DNA of 15,913 nucleotides, taken from Chloroflexota bacterium. GTDB taxonomy: Bacteria > Chloroflexota > Anaerolineae > Anaerolineales > Anaerolineaceae. Shown in pieces: positions 14,598 through 15,913 of this stretch (positions are counted from its first letter, which is position 1; each line of letters begins with the position of its first letter). A program made the translations under genes and the position numbers. The notes under the pieces are model-generated. The model was not told the origin of the DNA, did no database searches, and saw nothing but the letters and a program-made list of their open reading frames with translations. Location of the stretch: contig JAEYTI010000023.1 of NCBI GenBank assembly GCA_023434145.1, forward strand, positions 1 through 15,913, read 5' to 3'.

Positions 14598-14681
14598 GGT
14601 GCTCCGTTAATATATCCTTCGATATTATTCGATTGAACCAACAGTTGTGAGACGATAAAAGTATAGCATATGGAGACAAAC
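14598..14681. promoter_or_regulatory. Divergent promoter region of GH88 and GH130 genes
   Basis: This 84-bp AT-rich gap must drive both genes. On the plus strand TTGAAC (14633-14638) and TAAAAG (14656-14661) stand 17 bases apart, each 4 of 6 to consensus. ATATC-CTTC-GATAT, at about 14612-14625, is a small palindrome. No AGCGCT site like those near the LacI-family gene is present, so control by that regulator is not supported here. Confidence 0.35.
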
Positions 14682-15821
14682 ATGGATCTTCAACCCAACC
14701 GCCGCATGGAGATGAATCGCCCGCGCGGGCTGATCTTGGAGCGGCTGAACAACGGCGAGCCGATTATTGCCCCTTCTGAGAATTGGTGGGAAACCGGCGT
14801 GACGTTCAACGCGGCTGCGGTATACGTAGAGCCGACCCCGGCAAATGCTCCGGTGATCCGCGCGCTGCTGCCGGAAGGCGCGCCCGCGGAACAGTTGAGT
14901 GATGGTGTGGTTGCCGTTCACTACCGCGCCCGCCCTGAAGTGGACCCCGGCAGCGCGTTTGTGCGCAGCTTTATCGGACTGGCTGTGTTTACCCCCGATC
15001 TTAAACCGCTGTACCGCTGGCCCGAGCCGGTGATTCTCCCCGACCCCGACCCGAATGGCTTCGACACGCTGGGCGTAGAAGATCCGCGCATAACGCGGCT
15101 GGGCGGCACGTTCTACATGGTGTACTGCGGGCTGGCAGCGGACCCGGTTACTACGTACCAGGCCCGCCTGTGCATGGCCACGTCGACCGACCTGGTGCAC
15201 TGGAAGAAGCTGGGCGTGATCCCCTCCAGCACAATGAACAACGACAACAAAGATGGCGTGTTGTTTCCTGAGCCGGTGAACGGCAAGTACTATTTGCTGC
15301 ACAGGCCTTACGCTCCCAATATCCCGCGCGATATCCGGCTGGCGGAAGCAAATGCGCCGGAAGGTCCGTATACCGACCTGGGCGTAATGATGCAACCATA
15401 CCATAACCCGCGCATGAAAACATCCTGGTTGGGCGCGGGCTCGGTTCCGATACCCGCTGGCGGCGGGCGATATATCGAAATCTACCACACCGGCAACGCC
15501 TTCAACGCCGACGACCGGGAGTATGATCTGGCAGCCGCACTGATCGACTTCAACGCCGGAGAACCCGCCGCTGACCCGGCGAAGCTAGTGACCAACCGGC
15601 TGGAGCCGATGATGGTGCCCGAAACCCCAGCGGAGCTGCGCTCGCACTCGCAGCTTCAGGTAGGCAATGTGTTGTTTGCTTGCGGGTCGTATGAATACCG
15701 GAGCGACGTGTTCATTATCTACGGTGGCGCGGATACGTACACGCTCGCAGCAAAGGTGCGGAAGGAGGATATGCTTCGCGCAGTCGAGGAGGCGGGTCTG
15801 GAGAATCCGTACACGGATTAA
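14682..15821 (+). CDS. GH130-family beta-mannoside phosphorylase or hydrolase
   Basis: Predicted 379-residue five-bladed beta-propeller enzyme. GH130 members phosphorolyse, or in some clades hydrolyse, beta-mannosides such as mannobiose or Man-Glc/Man-GlcNAc, giving mannose 1-phosphate or mannose. Signature blocks are TFNAAAV (41-47), VVAVHYRARP (76-85), GVEDPRIT (131-138) with proton donor Asp134, MATSTDLVHWKKLGV (165-179), NKDGVLFPEPVNGKYYLLHRP (189-209) and IYGGAD (346-351). Basic residues where phosphorylases bind phosphate appear retained (for example Lys190, Arg82, Arg162), but an alignment is needed to choose between phosphorylase and hydrolase. ATG 14682 is preferred over 14670 because GGAG at 14672-14675 sits 6 bases before it and overlaps the earlier ATG. 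No signal peptide, so cytoplasmic. Its place beside GH88 suggests a substrate with both uronate and mannose. Confidence 0.85.
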   Translation: MDLQPNRRMEMNRPRGLILERLNNGEPIIAPSENWWETGVTFNAAAVYVEPTPANAPVIRALLPEGAPAEQLSDGVVAVHYRARPEVDPGSAFVRSFIGLAVFTPDLKPLYRWPEPVILPDPDPNGFDTLGVEDPRITRLGGTFYMVYCGLAADPVTTYQARLCMATSTDLVHWKKLGVIPSSTMNNDNKDGVLFPEPVNGKYYLLHRPYAPNIPRDIRLAEANAPEGPYTDLGVMMQPYHNPRMKTSWLGAGSVPIPAGGGRYIEIYHTGNAFNADDREYDLAAALIDFNAGEPAADPAKLVTNRLEPMMVPETPAELRSHSQLQVGNVLFACGSYEYRSDVFIIYGGADTYTLAAKVRKEDMLRAVEEAGLENPYTD

Positions 15822-15913
15822 TCTTTTGCGAGGAATGTTTTGGGGCGGCAGCCTGGTGATGGCAAGCATCACCGTTCTGAAGTGGGGTTGAGGGGTTTCG
15901 CGGCCCTCATGGG
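15822..15913. other. Trailing intergenic sequence with small hairpins
   Basis: After the GH130 stop codon there is a 7-bp stem (GGTGATG 15855-15861 with CATCACC 15867-15873) and a 6-bp stem (TGAGGG 15889-15894 with CCCTCA 15904-15909). Neither is followed by a T-run. They may terminate the GH130 transcript, and no gene start can be supported before the window ends. Confidence 0.4.

Noticed and set aside
14625..15488. A 287-codon open frame on the minus strand opposite the GH130 gene
   Set aside because: It runs across the divergent promoter region and opposes a clear GH130 protein; it is a shadow frame.

Overview
The window looks like part of a Chloroflexota (probably Anaerolineae-type) chromosome. 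The main clues are the solute-binding lipoprotein, whose lipobox is followed by a Pro/Thr/Gln/Ala-rich linker typical of that phylum, a GC-rich coding bias, and strong Shine-Dalgarno sites. The taxonomic call is an inference. I see no RNA genes, CRISPR arrays, transposases, phage genes or origins, and no gene-free stretch above 300 bases.

Layout. A terminator for an off-window gene (28-60) is followed by a leftward two-domain GNAT acetyltransferase (132-1100). An AT-rich divergent gap carrying an imperfect inverted repeat leads to a rightward uroporphyrinogen-decarboxylase-family protein (1311-2246) that has the HxC...C zinc motif of corrinoid-linked methyltransferases. A large palindrome separates it from a convergent heparinase II/III-family polysaccharide lyase (2301-4124). 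A divergent gap with two long inverted repeats leads to an oligogalacturonate-lyase-like (PL22) beta-propeller (4357-5529) and then a LacI-family regulator (5699-6706) with operator-like repeats in its leader. A five-gene Opp/Dpp-type ABC importer operon follows: two permeases, two ATPases and a lipoprotein (6953-13325). Two hairpins close it. A leftward GH88 unsaturated glucuronyl hydrolase (13434-14597) and a divergent rightward GH130 mannoside phosphorylase/hydrolase (14682-15821) complete the window.

How the genes fit together. None of the four carbohydrate enzymes has a recognisable signal peptide, whereas the binding protein is a lipoprotein. The simplest reading is a sugar-utilisation locus. 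Oligosaccharides released outside the cell would be captured by the lipoprotein and imported by the Opp-family transporter. They would then be cut in the cytoplasm by beta-elimination (PL22, heparinase-like lyase), stripped of unsaturated uronic acids (GH88), and any beta-mannosyl residues phosphorolysed or hydrolysed (GH130). The LacI regulator would sense the sugar. The exact polymer cannot be read from sequence: pectic oligogalacturonides and mixed uronate/mannose polymers are both compatible. The most unusual member is the methyltransferase-like URO-D protein, which may point to use of methylated sugars.
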